Shown: piece by piece, positions 57,423-64,000 of the stretch
How positions within the stretch are numbered: the stretch's first letter is position 1
Layout: every line of letters starts with the position of its first letter
Origin: Streptomyces fulvoviolaceus
GTDB taxonomy: Bacteria; Actinomycetota; Actinomycetes; Streptomycetales; Streptomycetaceae
Direction of reading: 5' to 3'
DNA length: 64,000 nucleotides
Assembly (NCBI RefSeq): GCF_000718165.1
Contig: NZ_JOEY01000001.1
Coordinates: forward strand, 326,260 to 390,259
Position numbers and translations under genes: made by a program
Notes under the pieces: generated by a model
The model's input: the letters and a program-made list of their open reading frames with translations, nothing else
Database searches by the model: none
Told to the model about the DNA's origin: nothing

Positions 57423-57454
57423 GCCTCCCTTTCCATAGGGAGGCGGCCTTTTTT
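57423..57454 (+). terminator. Intrinsic terminator with T-run
   Basis: An 8-bp stem GCCTCCCT/AGGGAGGC with a 6-nt loop, followed by GGCC and TTTTTT. It lies 270 bp after the DUF397 stop on the same strand, so something else may be transcribed and ended here. Confidence 0.75.
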
Positions 57455-57578
57455 CGTACCCGGAACCGCCCCGCTTCGGGCCGGGCCCCGAGGAGAGGGG
57501 GCCCGGAACAAGGGAGGCGCACCCGAGGCGCGTCACATGCCGGATATTACCGGCAACTCCCTTACGCGAAGCGAAAGT

Positions 57579-57612
57579 TGAGGGCGGCCACCCGATCGGG
57601 TGGCCGCCCTCA
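57579..57612. terminator. Terminator downstream of the L,D-transpeptidase gene
   Basis: A 15-bp perfect stem (TGAGGGCGGCCACCC with its complement) and a GATC tetraloop, 40 bp beyond the stop of the minus-strand transpeptidase gene. Confidence 0.85.
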
Positions 57613-57652
57613 GTCGACTGACGTCAGCAGACGTCCGTAGCGCGGTGGTCGG

Positions 57653-58921
57653 TCAGACCGCCGAACCCGCCTTCCAGTCCGCCCAGCTCATGTTCCAGCC
57701 GTTGAGACCGTTGGACGGGTCGACCGTCTTGTCGCCGGTGTTCTGGACGACCACGACGTCACCGATGATCGAGTTGGTGTAGAACCAGTAGCCCGGCGTG
57801 CCCGTGTCGTTGGCGCCCTTGGTGTCCGACAGACCCACGCAGCCGTGGCTGGTGTTCACGCTGCCGAAGACGGACTTCGCGCCCCAGTAGTTGCCGTGCA
57901 CGAAGGTGCCGGAGTTGGTCAGACGCATGGCGTGCGGTACGTCCTTGATGTCGTACTCGCCCTTGCCGTCGTCGTCGGTGAAGCCGACCGTCGCGCCGTT
58001 CATCCGGGTCTCCTTGAACTTCTCGGAGATCACCATCTGGCCCTCGTACGTCTTGTTCTCGGGCGAACCGGCGGAGATCGGGATGGTCTTGACGGTCTTG
58101 CCGTCCTGCGTGACCTTCATCTGCTTGGTCTGCGCGTCGACGTAGGTGACCTGGTTGCGGCCGATCTTGAAGGTGACCGTCTTCTGCTGGACGCCGTAGA
58201 CACCGTCCGCGCCCTCGACACCGTCGAGCGCGAGCTTCAGCGTGACGGTGGAGTTCTCCTGCCAGTACTCGTCCGGGCGGCAGTCCATGCGGTTGGCGTT
58301 GAACCAGTGGCAGACGACCTCCTGCCCGCTGCTGGAGGAGACGGTGACACCCTTCTGGACGGCCGCCTTGTTGGTGATCGCCTTGTCGAAGTTGATCGAC
58401 ACCGGCATGCCCACGCCGACGGTGGAGCCGTCGTCCGGCGTGAAGTAGCCGAGGAAGCTGTTGGTCGGCGAGACCGTGGTGAACGAGGCGTTCTCGTGGG
58501 CGACGCGGCCGTCGGAGTCCTTCGCCTCGGCCGTCACCTTGTAGGTGGTGGAGCGCTCGAGCTGGCCGCTGGGCTTCCAGCTGGTCTTGTCGGCGGATAT
58601 CTCGCCGCTGACCTCGGCGCCGGCCTCGGTGGTCATCGACACGTCCGTGAGCGTGCCCTTGCTCACGGTGACGGCGGCGGAGTTGTTGATGGAGGCGTTG
58701 TCCGAACCGTCCTTTGGCGTGATCTTGATCGTGGCCTCGGAGGTCTTCTTGGCCGCGGCCTCGTCGACCTTCGACTGGGAGCTGTCGTTGCCGCTGTCGC
58801 TGCCGGAGGCATCGTTGTCGCCGCTGGAACACGCCGACAGCACCAGCACACCGCCGAGCAGTGCGGAGGCGACCGTCAGGCCCCTGCGCCGCTTACCGAC
58901 CGTCATCACACGCTTCTCCAT
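57653..58921 (-). CDS. L,D-transpeptidase lipoprotein with Ig-like domains
   Basis: About 422 aa from the ATG at 58921 (MEKRVMTVGKRRRG), with GGGGAA upstream. The lipobox is LVLSAC, so it is lipid-anchored outside the membrane. Two Ig-like domains (about 50-145 and 150-255) precede a YkuD domain whose catalytic motif is HGNYW...SHGCVGL (Cys361). It forms 3-3 cross-links in peptidoglycan and resists beta-lactams other than carbapenems. The architecture matches actinobacterial Ldt proteins. Confidence 0.93.
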   Translation of the reverse strand: MEKRVMTVGKRRRGLTVASALLGGVLVLSACSSGDNDASGSDSGNDSSQSKVDEAAAKKTSEATIKITPKDGSDNASINNSAAVTVSKGTLTDVSMTTEAGAEVSGEISADKTSWKPSGQLERSTTYKVTAEAKDSDGRVAHENASFTTVSPTNSFLGYFTPDDGSTVGVGMPVSINFDKAITNKAAVQKGVTVSSSSGQEVVCHWFNANRMDCRPDEYWQENSTVTLKLALDGVEGADGVYGVQQKTVTFKIGRNQVTYVDAQTKQMKVTQDGKTVKTIPISAGSPENKTYEGQMVISEKFKETRMNGATVGFTDDDGKGEYDIKDVPHAMRLTNSGTFVHGNYWGAKSVFGSVNTSHGCVGLSDTKGANDTGTPGYWFYTNSIIGDVVVVQNTGDKTVDPSNGLNGWNMSWADWKAGSAV

Positions 58922-59080
58922 CGTTGCCGATTCCCCAGAAACCCCGAGAGTCCCCGTCAATGAAACTTAAACGCTACGACCGGTTCGTCCCGTTCCACAT
59001 TCTTGGAAGGTGTGGGGCACACCACGTCCGCCGTGGCGGGTGGTGCGGGTGTCGGTCCGTGCGCCCCCTGAGACGACGAA

Positions 59081-59108
59081 ACCCCGGGCCGCGGTTGCCG
59101 CCCGGGGT
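59081..59108 (-). terminator. Terminator of the acidic-protein gene
   Basis: ACCCCGGGC pairs with GCCCGGGGT over 9 bp with a 10-nt loop, about 20 bp beyond the stop at 59129. Confidence 0.7.
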
Positions 59109-59128
59109 CACGTTTTCCCCAAGCCTGC

Positions 59129-59473
59129 TCAGTTGACGGCCTCTTCGCCCTCGTCCGCGTCCTCATCATCCTCGTCGAGGTCCCAGTCAGGCGAATCGGG
59201 GTCGTAGTCGATCTGCTCGCTGCTCCAGGAAGCCTGGGCGAGTTCGACCCCCGGCATCTCGCTGACCAGGTCGAACGGGTCCACGAGATACGCGAGAGCC
59301 TCCGCGGTGTCTTCCGTCACAGCGCCCTCGGCGTGGGCCCTTTCGTCGGCCGGCATCTCGGGATCGTCGCCGATCCGGGCCAGCGCGGCCTTGGTGACGG
59401 CGTCCAGGTCGTCGATCTCGACGACCAGTTCTACTCGAAGTCGTACAAACCGTGATGCTTCTGCAGTGCTCAT
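59129..59473 (-). CDS. Acidic hypothetical protein
   Basis: 114 aa from the ATG at 59473 (MSTAEASRFVRLRVELVVEI); the frame open to 59842 is not supported. It has a short beta-alpha start (VEIDDLDAVTKAALARI) and a strongly acidic Asp/Glu tail (DLDEDDEDADEGEE). It is conserved in style in Streptomyces, of unknown function, soluble. Confidence 0.75.
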   Translation of the reverse strand: MSTAEASRFVRLRVELVVEIDDLDAVTKAALARIGDDPEMPADERAHAEGAVTEDTAEALAYLVDPFDLVSEMPGVELAQASWSSEQIDYDPDSPDWDLDEDDEDADEGEEAVN

Positions 59474-59582
59474 GCTCGGAGCGTACGGCCCGTACCGCCC
59501 ACGACTTTCCCGCGACCCGCGACGTTCATTAGCATCGGCACACACGGCCAATTCGCCAGCGCCACAAGGGGATCGATATTCC

Positions 59583-59897
59583 GTGTCATCAGTTCGCCGT
59601 CCGTTGCTGACCGCCACCGCCGCGGCGACCCTCCTGGGCGCCCTGTGGTTCGTCCCCTCCGCGGGCGCGACCCAGGACGAACCGGCGAGAACACAGCCTT
59701 CGGCAACCCCGTCGGCGCAGGTCACGACACAGGCGCGGGCCGCGTCCACCACCGCCGACGGGACGGCGGACGGCACCGAACTCGCCGACACCGGCAGCTT
59801 CGACACCACGCCGTACGTCGTCGGTGGCAGCCTGTTCCTCACCCTGGGCGCCGGTTTCGTCGTCTATTCCGTACGGCGGGAACGCCTCGGGTTTTAA
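59583..59897 (+). CDS. Small LAxTG-type surface protein
   Basis: 104 aa from the GTG at 59583, with AAGGGGA upstream. A signal peptide (about 1-29, ending SAGA), a Thr/Ser/Ala-rich short stalk, the sortase motif LADTG (about 68-72), a hydrophobic anchor (YVVGGSLFLTLGAGFVVYSV) and a basic RRER tail. This fits class E sortase substrates of Streptomyces. Little is left besides the anchor, so it is a small cell-wall protein of unknown role. Confidence 0.78.
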   Translation: MSSVRRPLLTATAAATLLGALWFVPSAGATQDEPARTQPSATPSAQVTTQARAASTTADGTADGTELADTGSFDTTPYVVGGSLFLTLGAGFVVYSVRRERLGF

Positions 59898-59903
59898 ACC
59901 GAC

Positions 59904-59933
59904 TTGACGATTTCTTTGTGCGGCCTTCATAGT
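59904..59933 (+). promoter_or_regulatory. Promoter with likely leaderless transcript
   Basis: TTGACG (59904-59909) and CATAGT (59928-59933) are separated by 18 nt, a good housekeeping-type pair. The ATG of the next gene is only 7 nt after the -10 element, and no ribosome site lies between, so transcription probably starts at the ATG. Confidence 0.55.
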
Positions 59934-59939
59934 CCGCCC

Positions 59940-60719
59940 ATGAAGAGATCATCGGGCGCGCGGATAGCCGCCACGGTTGCCGTGAGTGCGCTGTCGCTCG
60001 CCCTTGTCACGGGGTGTGGCGGAGATTCGGACGACTCGAAGGGGTCCGAGGCGTCCTCCTCGCCGACCAGGGCCGCGAAGGCGCTCGGCGCGGCCGAGCT
60101 GGAGAAGCTGCTGCTGGCGACGGCCGACCTCAAGGGGTACAAGGCCGCCTCCGGCGACGACACGCTGCCGAAGTCCAAGAGCGAGGTCAAGGGCGCCGAG
60201 GCGGAGTGCGCACCGCTCGGCTACGCCATGGCCGGTCTCGCGCCGGGCGACACCGACGCGAACGTCAGCAACACCATCACCGCGGACAACACCTCGGCCG
60301 CCGCCAGCAAGTCCCCCGACGACATCAGCGAGGCCGACCTCGAGAACGCCTTCAACGTCGACGTGACGTTCGTGGGTCTGTCCTCGTACGACGGCGACGG
60401 CGCCGAGAAGGCGTTCAAGGCGGTCTCCGACGGCATCACGGCCTGCTCGGGCGGGTTCGGCGCCACGCTCCAGGGCGAGGACCTGAAGATCGCCGAGGTC
60501 GCCCCGGTGAAGGCCTCGGGGAAGGGTGACGAGTCCGTCGCGTTCTCCGTGGAATCCGACATGGACGGCGAGGGCACGGCCACCTTCAACACCGAGGTGG
60601 TGCGCGTCGGCAACACCGTCGCCACGTTCTACACGGTGAACTTCGCCGCGCTCGGAGGCGGCAAGGCGGCCGACGTGCCGACGGCCGTGATCGAGGCCCA
60701 GGTGACCAAGCTCAAGTAG
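59940..60719 (+). CDS. Secreted lipoprotein, hypothetical
   Basis: 259 aa from the ATG at 59940. The signal peptide has a lipobox (LALVTGCGG, Cys at about 26). The mature part is mixed alpha-beta with two Cys (EAECAPLGYA and ITACSGGFG). It resembles Streptomyces sensor-type lipoproteins of unknown role. Probably translated from a leaderless mRNA. Confidence 0.8.
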   Translation: MKRSSGARIAATVAVSALSLALVTGCGGDSDDSKGSEASSSPTRAAKALGAAELEKLLLATADLKGYKAASGDDTLPKSKSEVKGAEAECAPLGYAMAGLAPGDTDANVSNTITADNTSAAASKSPDDISEADLENAFNVDVTFVGLSSYDGDGAEKAFKAVSDGITACSGGFGATLQGEDLKIAEVAPVKASGKGDESVAFSVESDMDGEGTATFNTEVVRVGNTVATFYTVNFAALGGGKAADVPTAVIEAQVTKLK

Positions 60720-60726
60720 TCCGCTC

Positions 60727-60758
60727 CGGGGCCCTGTCCGTCGTACGACAGGGCCCCG
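60727..60758. terminator. Bidirectional terminator between lipoprotein and hutH
   Basis: CGGGGCCCTGTC and its exact complement (12-bp stem) with an 8-nt loop, between two converging stops. Confidence 0.9.
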
Positions 60759-60764
60759 CACGTC

Positions 60765-62309
60765 CTACCGCAGCGGCCCGGTGACCGTCTCCACCGCCGC
60801 CACCAGGTGCCCGCCCCGCACGAACCCGTCCGCAGCCGCGAGGTCCGGCGCCAGGAACCGGTCCGGCCCCGGCCCCTGAACCCCCGCCTTCCGTACGGCG
60901 GTGATGGCGGCCTGCGAGGCCGCCGCGGGCGTCAGCCCCTCACGCAGCTCGACGGCGCGCGTGGCGGCGTACAGCTCAATGGCGATGACACGGGTCAGGT
61001 TGTCGACGGCGGTGCGCAGCTTGCGTGCGGCCGACCACCCCATGGACACGTGGTCCTCCTGCATGGCGGAGGACGGAATGGAGTCCGCCGAAGCCGGTAC
61101 GGCGAGCCGTTTCAGCTCGCTGACCAGCGCGGCCTGCGTGTACTGGGCGATCATGAGCCCCGAGTCGACACCCGCGTCATCGGCGAGGAACGGCGGCAGC
61201 CCATGGCTGCGGTTCTTGTCGAGCAGCCGGTCGGTCCGCCGCTCGGCGATGGACGCGAGGTCAGCGACGGCGATGGCGAGGAAGTCGAGGACATAAGCCA
61301 CGGGCGCGCCATGGAAGTTCCCGTTGGACTCCACACGCCCGTCAGCCAGCACCACCGGGTTGTCCACCGCCGAAGCCAGCTCCCGCTCGGCGACCAGCCG
61401 CGCATGGGCCATGGTGTCCCGCCCGGCACCGGCGACCTGCGGGGCACAGCGCACGGAGTAGGCGTCCTGGACGCGCGGCGCGTCGTCCTGGTGATGCCCG
61501 GTGAGCTCCGAACCCTTCAGCACGGCCAGCATGTTGGCGGCCGAGGCCCCCTGCCCCGGATGCGGGCGGATGGCGTGCAGTTCAGGCGCGAGCACTTTGT
61601 CGGTACCGAGAAGCCCTTCGAGCGAGAGGGCGGCCGTGATGTCGGCGGACTTGTAGAGCATGTCCAGGTCGGCGAGGGCCATGACCAGCATGCCGAGCAT
61701 GCCGTCGGTGCCGTTGAGAAGGGCGAGCCCTTCCTTCTCGCGCAGCTCGACGGGCGCGATCCCGTGCTCGGCGAGCAGCTCACCGGCGGGCCGGACGACC
61801 CCGTCGGGCCCCTCGGCGTCCCCTTCTCCCATGAGAGTCAGGGCGCAGTGGGACAGGGGAGCCAGGTCACCGGAGCAGCCGAGGGAGCCGTACTCGTGCA
61901 CCACGGGCGTGATCCCGGCATTGAGCACGTCGGCCATGGTCTGGGCGACCTCGGGCCGAACTCCCGTATGCCCCGAACAGACGGTCTTGAGCCGCAGGAA
62001 CATCAGCGCCCGTACGACTTCCCGCTCGACCCGCGGCCCCATGCCGGCGGCGTGCGAGCGGACGATGTTGCGCTGCAGCTGGGCACGCAGCTCCTGGCTG
62101 ATGTGCCGGGTCGCCAGGGCACCGAAGCCGGTGCTGACGCCGTAGACGGGCTCGGGCTTGGCCGCCAGCGTGTCCACGATCCCGCGGGCGGCGGCGAGGG
62201 CCGCCACCGCCTCCGCGGAGAGCTCGACCCGGGCGCCGTCGCGCGCCACGGCGAGGACGTCGGACGCGGTGACCCCGGACGTCCCCACCACCACAGTGTG
62301 CATATCCAT
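60765..62309 (-). CDS. hutH: Histidine ammonia-lyase
   Basis: 514 aa from the ATG at 62309 (MDMHTVVVGTSG); the ATG at 62303 is an alternative and there is no strong ribosome site. It deaminates L-histidine to urocanate, the first step of histidine use. The MIO cofactor triad is Cys145-Ser146-Gly147 in GSLGCSGDLAPL (other families have Ala-Ser-Gly), with the typical GSSxN/GYSxY-type later regions (NGNFHGAPVAY, SIPSSAMQEDHVSMG). It is homotetrameric by family. It stands alone, without other hut genes nearby. Confidence 0.95.
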   Translation of the reverse strand: MDMHTVVVGTSGVTASDVLAVARDGARVELSAEAVAALAAARGIVDTLAAKPEPVYGVSTGFGALATRHISQELRAQLQRNIVRSHAAGMGPRVEREVVRALMFLRLKTVCSGHTGVRPEVAQTMADVLNAGITPVVHEYGSLGCSGDLAPLSHCALTLMGEGDAEGPDGVVRPAGELLAEHGIAPVELREKEGLALLNGTDGMLGMLVMALADLDMLYKSADITAALSLEGLLGTDKVLAPELHAIRPHPGQGASAANMLAVLKGSELTGHHQDDAPRVQDAYSVRCAPQVAGAGRDTMAHARLVAERELASAVDNPVVLADGRVESNGNFHGAPVAYVLDFLAIAVADLASIAERRTDRLLDKNRSHGLPPFLADDAGVDSGLMIAQYTQAALVSELKRLAVPASADSIPSSAMQEDHVSMGWSAARKLRTAVDNLTRVIAIELYAATRAVELREGLTPAAASQAAITAVRKAGVQGPGPDRFLAPDLAAADGFVRGGHLVAAVETVTGPLR

Positions 62310-62385
62310 ATTCAGGAGCGTACGCAGTGAATTCGAGGATGTCACCATCGGGGACGGTGTTTGCCCCTTACCGATGCGTCACACC

Positions 62386-63534
62386 TCAGGGCCGCCCGCG
62401 GAAGCGGCGACGCTCGGCGGTGGTCTCCTTGGAGGGCGCGTCGGCAAGCCGTACAACGGGATCATCAGGCCCCTCGCGCCCGGCGACGACCGGCTTGGCG
62501 GCCCGCTCGGCCTTGGCCCGGTACTGGGCCGCGTCGGCGAGCCGGAACAGCCGCCGGGCGGAGTGGACGGGCCCGATGGGATCCGTGGTGGAAGCGACCC
62601 CGCAGGCCACCCCTTCACCGAGCTCCAATTCAGCTGCCCGGCGGCACAGTTCGTCGGCCGCCCTCACCACCTCGTCGGCGGACGGCCCGACCGCGAGCAG
62701 ACAGAACTCGTCACCGCCGAGACGCGCCGCGAGCGCGCCGGGCAGCATGGCCCCGCACAGCGAGAGGACCGACCCGAACCGCTCGAGAAGCCGGTCGCCG
62801 ACGGCATGCCCGCAGGTGTCGTTGACCCGCTTGAGCCCATTGAGATCGCAGACGACAAGACTGACGACCACGCCGTCCCTCTTGTGCCGGTCGACGGCTT
62901 CGTCGAGGCGTACGTCGACGGCGCGGCGGTTGGCGAGTCCGGTGAGGGCGTCGGTGAACGCCAGCCGTCTCGCCTCCTCCAGCCGCTCGGCCTGGGCGAT
63001 ACCGGCGGCGACGACGGCGGCCAGGACGGTGGCGAAGTCGGCGTCGGCGCGGTCGAAGACGGGCGCCCCGGCGGGGCGGGCGACGTACAGCTCACCCCAT
63101 GCCCGCCCGTTCAGCACGATCGGAGCGACGACGCAGCACCCACGCCCTCGCCTCCGGAGGGCGGCGACGCGCTGATGGATGTATCCGGGACGCCCCCCGG
63201 CGGCCGGCCCCTCCGCGGTCTCCACCCAGGCGTTGGGCCCACCGCCCCCGGCCCACCGCTCGTGCAGGAACTCGGTGATCTCCGGGAACTGGTGCACGGG
63301 GTAGGCCTCGGCGTCGGGGAACTCCTCCTCGTCCGGGGCGCGCTCCCCCACGTTCACGAGGACCCTGAGCCTGCCGAGCTCCCGCTCCCATACGGACAGC
63401 GCGGCGAAGTTTCCACCCAGGGCGCGGCACGCCCCGGCCGCCGCGGCACGCCACGCCTCGCGCGAGCCGTGGGCTGCCGCCATGCCCTGCGCCAGCGCGA
63501 CGACGGCCGCGAGCCGCGTGTCCTCACCCATCAC
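62386..63534 (-). CDS. GAF-GGDEF diguanylate cyclase
   Basis: About 382 aa with a start at 63534 (MMGEDTRLAAVV) or 63531. The N-terminal GAF-like domain (about 15-190) is followed by a GGDEF domain with the intact active site GGDEF (about 271-276) and FTDALTGLANRRAVD. It should make c-di-GMP, which in Streptomyces holds development in the vegetative phase. There is no EAL domain. The C-terminus ends in a short Arg-rich tail. By position next to hutH it may be the CdgE-type protein (from memory, unverified). Confidence 0.9.
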   Translation of the reverse strand: MMGEDTRLAAVVALAQGMAAAHGSREAWRAAAAGACRALGGNFAALSVWERELGRLRVLVNVGERAPDEEEFPDAEAYPVHQFPEITEFLHERWAGGGGPNAWVETAEGPAAGGRPGYIHQRVAALRRRGRGCCVVAPIVLNGRAWGELYVARPAGAPVFDRADADFATVLAAVVAAGIAQAERLEEARRLAFTDALTGLANRRAVDVRLDEAVDRHKRDGVVVSLVVCDLNGLKRVNDTCGHAVGDRLLERFGSVLSLCGAMLPGALAARLGGDEFCLLAVGPSADEVVRAADELCRRAAELELGEGVACGVASTTDPIGPVHSARRLFRLADAAQYRAKAERAAKPVVAGREGPDDPVVRLADAPSKETTAERRRFRGRP

Positions 63535-64000
63535 TCCAGGCTAGGGATGTTGCCGGGCGGGGGTGATCTGCGGTTGGGCCGTTCGTGAGCGCGGGTCGCG
63601 CCGCGGGGTGCCGGGTGAGGTCGTAGGGCGTCTGCGGGCCGGTGGGGGCGGGTCGCGCCGCGGGGTGCCGGGTGAGGTCGTACGGCGTCTGCGGGCCGGT
63701 GGGGACGGGTCGCGCCGCGGGGTGCCGGGTGAGGTCGTACGGCGTCTGCGGGCCGGTGGGGGCGGGGCGCGCAGTTCCCCGCGCCCCTGAGGGCGTTGCC
63801 GCGGCCGCCGATGGTGAGCAACCCTGCACGGGCATGGGCGTCAGCCGCCGACGGCGAGAACCCGGCGTGGGCGTGGGCGTCGTCAGCCGCGTACGGCGAG
63901 CAGGGGACGTGCCGGGGGGTGTCCGCCCGCAGCGGCGGGCGTCCATCACCGAGCACAACCCCAGCACACAGCACCGCCCGACCGAGGACGGACACCCCCC
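63535..64000. other. Repeat-rich end of window
   Basis: No supported gene. It contains a 57-bp tandem array (63595-63765), the GCGCGCAGTTCCCCGCGCCCCT element typical of Streptomyces intergenic regions (about 63767-63790), and a looser pattern of related GGCGTnAGCCGCnGACGGCGAG units (about 63826-63903). Open frames here are shadow or repeat-encoded. Confidence 0.6.
63595..63765 (+). repeat. 3 x 57 bp tandem repeat
   Basis: Three copies start at 63595, 63652 and 63709 and differ at two or three positions. Each begins GTCGCGCCGCGGGGTGCCGG and ends GGCCGGTGGGGGCGG or its variant. The 57-bp period is a multiple of three and is open on the minus strand, but the peptide is low complexity. Confidence 0.9.

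Larger units (their letters stand above)
57152..57652. other. 500-bp region rich in hairpins, no firm gene
   Basis: It holds a hairpin GCCTCCCT/AGGGAGGC followed by T6 (57423-57454), a GGGCCCC-type hairpin (57481-57506) and a 14-bp inverted repeat (57418-57431 with 57510-57523). Minus-strand frames here are short and lack a family. The unit may encode a small structured RNA or a nested attenuator. Confidence 0.5.

Noticed and set aside
57303..57536. 77-aa minus-strand ORF in the hairpin region
   Set aside because: Overlaps structured repeats, no family, and competing frames are just as open.
63595..63765. CRISPR-like array
   Set aside because: Units are contiguous without unique spacers, and no cas genes are present.
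63531..63995. 154-aa minus-strand frame at the window end
   Set aside because: Made of the 57-bp repeat; low complexity, no ribosome site.

Overview
The window looks like a chromosomal segment of a Streptomyces species or close relative. It has very high GC, strong third-position GC bias that creates long antisense shadow frames, many GTG/TTG starts, a mycothiol S-conjugate amidase, a sigma-R-type promoter, an actinobacterial iron box, XRE-DUF5753/DUF397 pairs and LAxTG-type surface proteins. Most of it reads as conserved core chromosome with accessory pieces inserted. All calls are made by eye from sequence and family knowledge; no database search was run.

Left part (1-16.6 kb): the 3' end of a glycosyltransferase/GtrA protein and a DUF255 thioredoxin-like protein. 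Then comes the most interesting locus, a tight four-gene operon (2859-10918). It encodes a STAND NTPase with a membrane hairpin and TPRs, a second P-loop/TPR protein whose P-loop segment is tandemly triplicated, a CHAT-domain (caspase-like) protease, and an alpha/beta hydrolase. This architecture resembles prokaryotic defence or programmed-death signalling, but I do not recognise it as a named system. Core genes follow: a small membrane protein, mca, a DUF4307 protein, greA, a DrrAB-type exporter with an orphan operator-like palindrome upstream, and threonine dehydratase.

Middle (16.7-39.2 kb): a MarR regulator, a degenerate ECF-like sigma factor coupled through a 25-codon mini-ORF to a one-TM protein, cystathionine gamma-synthase, an M48 metalloprotease bracketed by two paralogous proteins, and msrA with a near-perfect sigma-R promoter. 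Two degraded copies of the msrA 3' end lie downstream and bracket a hypothetical gene and an AI-2E-type permease. Then come two HEAT-repeat genes (one a MerR fusion), a second msrA, a dienelactone-hydrolase-like protein whose nucleophile is Asn, a GlxA-type regulator, an iron-box-controlled siderophore uptake cluster (binding protein and two permeases, no ATPase), an alcohol dehydrogenase divergent from an MmyB-like regulator, and a monooxygenase-globin fusion.

Right part (39.3-64 kb): a secreted ricin-type lectin convergent with a large secreted subtilase, a MacB/LolCDE-like ABC pair separated by dispersed Streptomyces repeats, a decayed tyrosine recombinase, and a polymorphic-toxin locus. 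That locus has a candidate immunity gene and a 2.4-kcodon RHS-HINT toxin frame broken by one amber codon after its secretion leader. It is followed by a HATPase/59-aa ORF/XRE/DUF397 regulatory set, an L,D-transpeptidase lipoprotein, small secreted proteins, histidine ammonia-lyase, a GAF-GGDEF diguanylate cyclase, and a terminal 3 x 57 bp tandem repeat.
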